From Ruegeria sp. YS9 (lineage in GTDB: Bacteria; Pseudomonadota; Alphaproteobacteria; Rhodobacterales; Rhodobacteraceae): a stretch of DNA of 64,000 bases. The notes under the pieces are model-generated. The model was not told the DNA's origin, made no database searches, and saw nothing but the letters and a program-made list of their open reading frames with translations. Made by a program: the position numbers and the translations under genes. This document shows, piece by piece, positions 63,814 through 64,000 of the stretch (its first letter is position 1; each line of letters starts with the position of its first letter). The DNA is taken from the NCBI RefSeq assembly GCF_024628725.1, contig NZ_CP102410.1, positions 682,001-746,000 of the forward strand, read 5' to 3'.

Positions 63814-64000
63814 TCAGCCTCCGTTCAGAATGTCGCCTGTAAGATCATTCAACTTTGCCAACCCTGCCCGCAAATGATCTTCGGGCAGGGCCGAGCTGAA
63901 CCGAAAATGGTTCTCGACCCCGAACCGCGACCCCGGAATGACCAGCACGTCTTTTTCGCGCAAAAGGCGCATGCTGAATTCCTCGGATGCGATCGGTAGA
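63814..64000 (-). CDS. Class I/II PLP aminotransferase, C-terminal end only
   Basis: The last 62 codons of a gene that runs off the right edge. They read SMRLLREKDVLVIPGSRFG, VENHFRFSSALPEDHLRAG and LAKLNDLTGDIL, the typical end of fold-I aminotransferases with the substrate-carboxylate Arg in FRFS. It is upstream of the XRE-cupin gene on the same strand. Substrate cannot be told. Confidence 0.75.
   Translation of the reverse strand, partial: LPIASEEFSMRLLREKDVLVIPGSRFGVENHFRFSSALPEDHLRAGLAKLNDLTGDILNGG

Overview
This 64 kb window comes from the chromosome of a high-GC alphaproteobacterium, most likely a marine Rhodobacterales (Roseobacter-type) heterotroph. The reasons are the codon use, the dense packing of TRAP, tripartite tricarboxylate (TTT) and ABC uptake systems beside catabolic operons, and the gene types. 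There are no rRNAs, tRNAs, CRISPR arrays, insertion sequences or phage genes. Almost every gene belongs to uptake and breakdown of amino acids, amino-acid derivatives or aromatic acids, and each block has its own local regulator.

Layout. 1-2.3 kb: an M24 (Xaa-Pro type) peptidase cut by the window edge and a peptide-binding protein. 2.5-6.7 kb: a membrane class III adenylate cyclase and a DbpA/DeaD-type RNA helicase. 7.1-11.3 kb: a methionine-degradation module (mdeB, mdeA, divergent Lrp-type mdeR) turning methionine into methanethiol, ammonia and propionyl-CoA. 11.4-23.0 kb: part of the phenylacetyl-CoA pathway (paaZ, a FadJ-type fusion enzyme, paaG, paaI, paaK, a TetR regulator), interrupted by a TRAP transporter translationally coupled to a cytochrome P450; the PaaABCDE epoxidase is not here. 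23.1-30.7 kb: a homoprotocatechuate meta-cleavage operon (hpaF, E, D, G, H, I and the MarR regulator hpaR) with an aromatic amino acid decarboxylase inside it and an aldolase fused to DUF2218.

30.7-41.0 kb: an omega-aminotransferase, an IclR regulator and a divergent operon with a TTT transporter, aldehyde dehydrogenase, AGXT2-like PLP enzyme, APH-type kinase and a Tm-1-like protein. This looks like a kinase / phospho-lyase / dehydrogenase route for a hydroxylated amine. 41.4-52.2 kb: a complete hydroxyproline operon (ABC transporter, 2-epimerase, D-hydroxyproline oxidase, deaminase, alpha-ketoglutarate semialdehyde dehydrogenase) plus an enolase-superfamily enzyme, a divergent proline-racemase homologue and an FCD-GntR regulator. 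52.3-57.4 kb: a remnant of malonyl-CoA decarboxylase before matB, then divergent katG/oxyR. 57.4-64.0 kb: an uncharacterised set (AhpD-like proteins, an M29/NicX-like protein, a Rieske oxygenase, an amino-acid-type ABC transporter, an XRE-cupin regulator) and the C-terminus of an aminotransferase.

The most informative non-coding signals are repeated operators. A 22-bp TetR-type site occurs before paaZ and between the FadJ-type gene and paaG. A TGTATCCAA-containing element recurs before the hydroxyproline ABC operon, the GntR gene, the semialdehyde dehydrogenase and, at a distance, the peptide-binding protein at the left edge. A perfect 17-bp palindrome lies before mdeR. Functions are assigned by reading motifs and recalled family resemblance; no searches were run.
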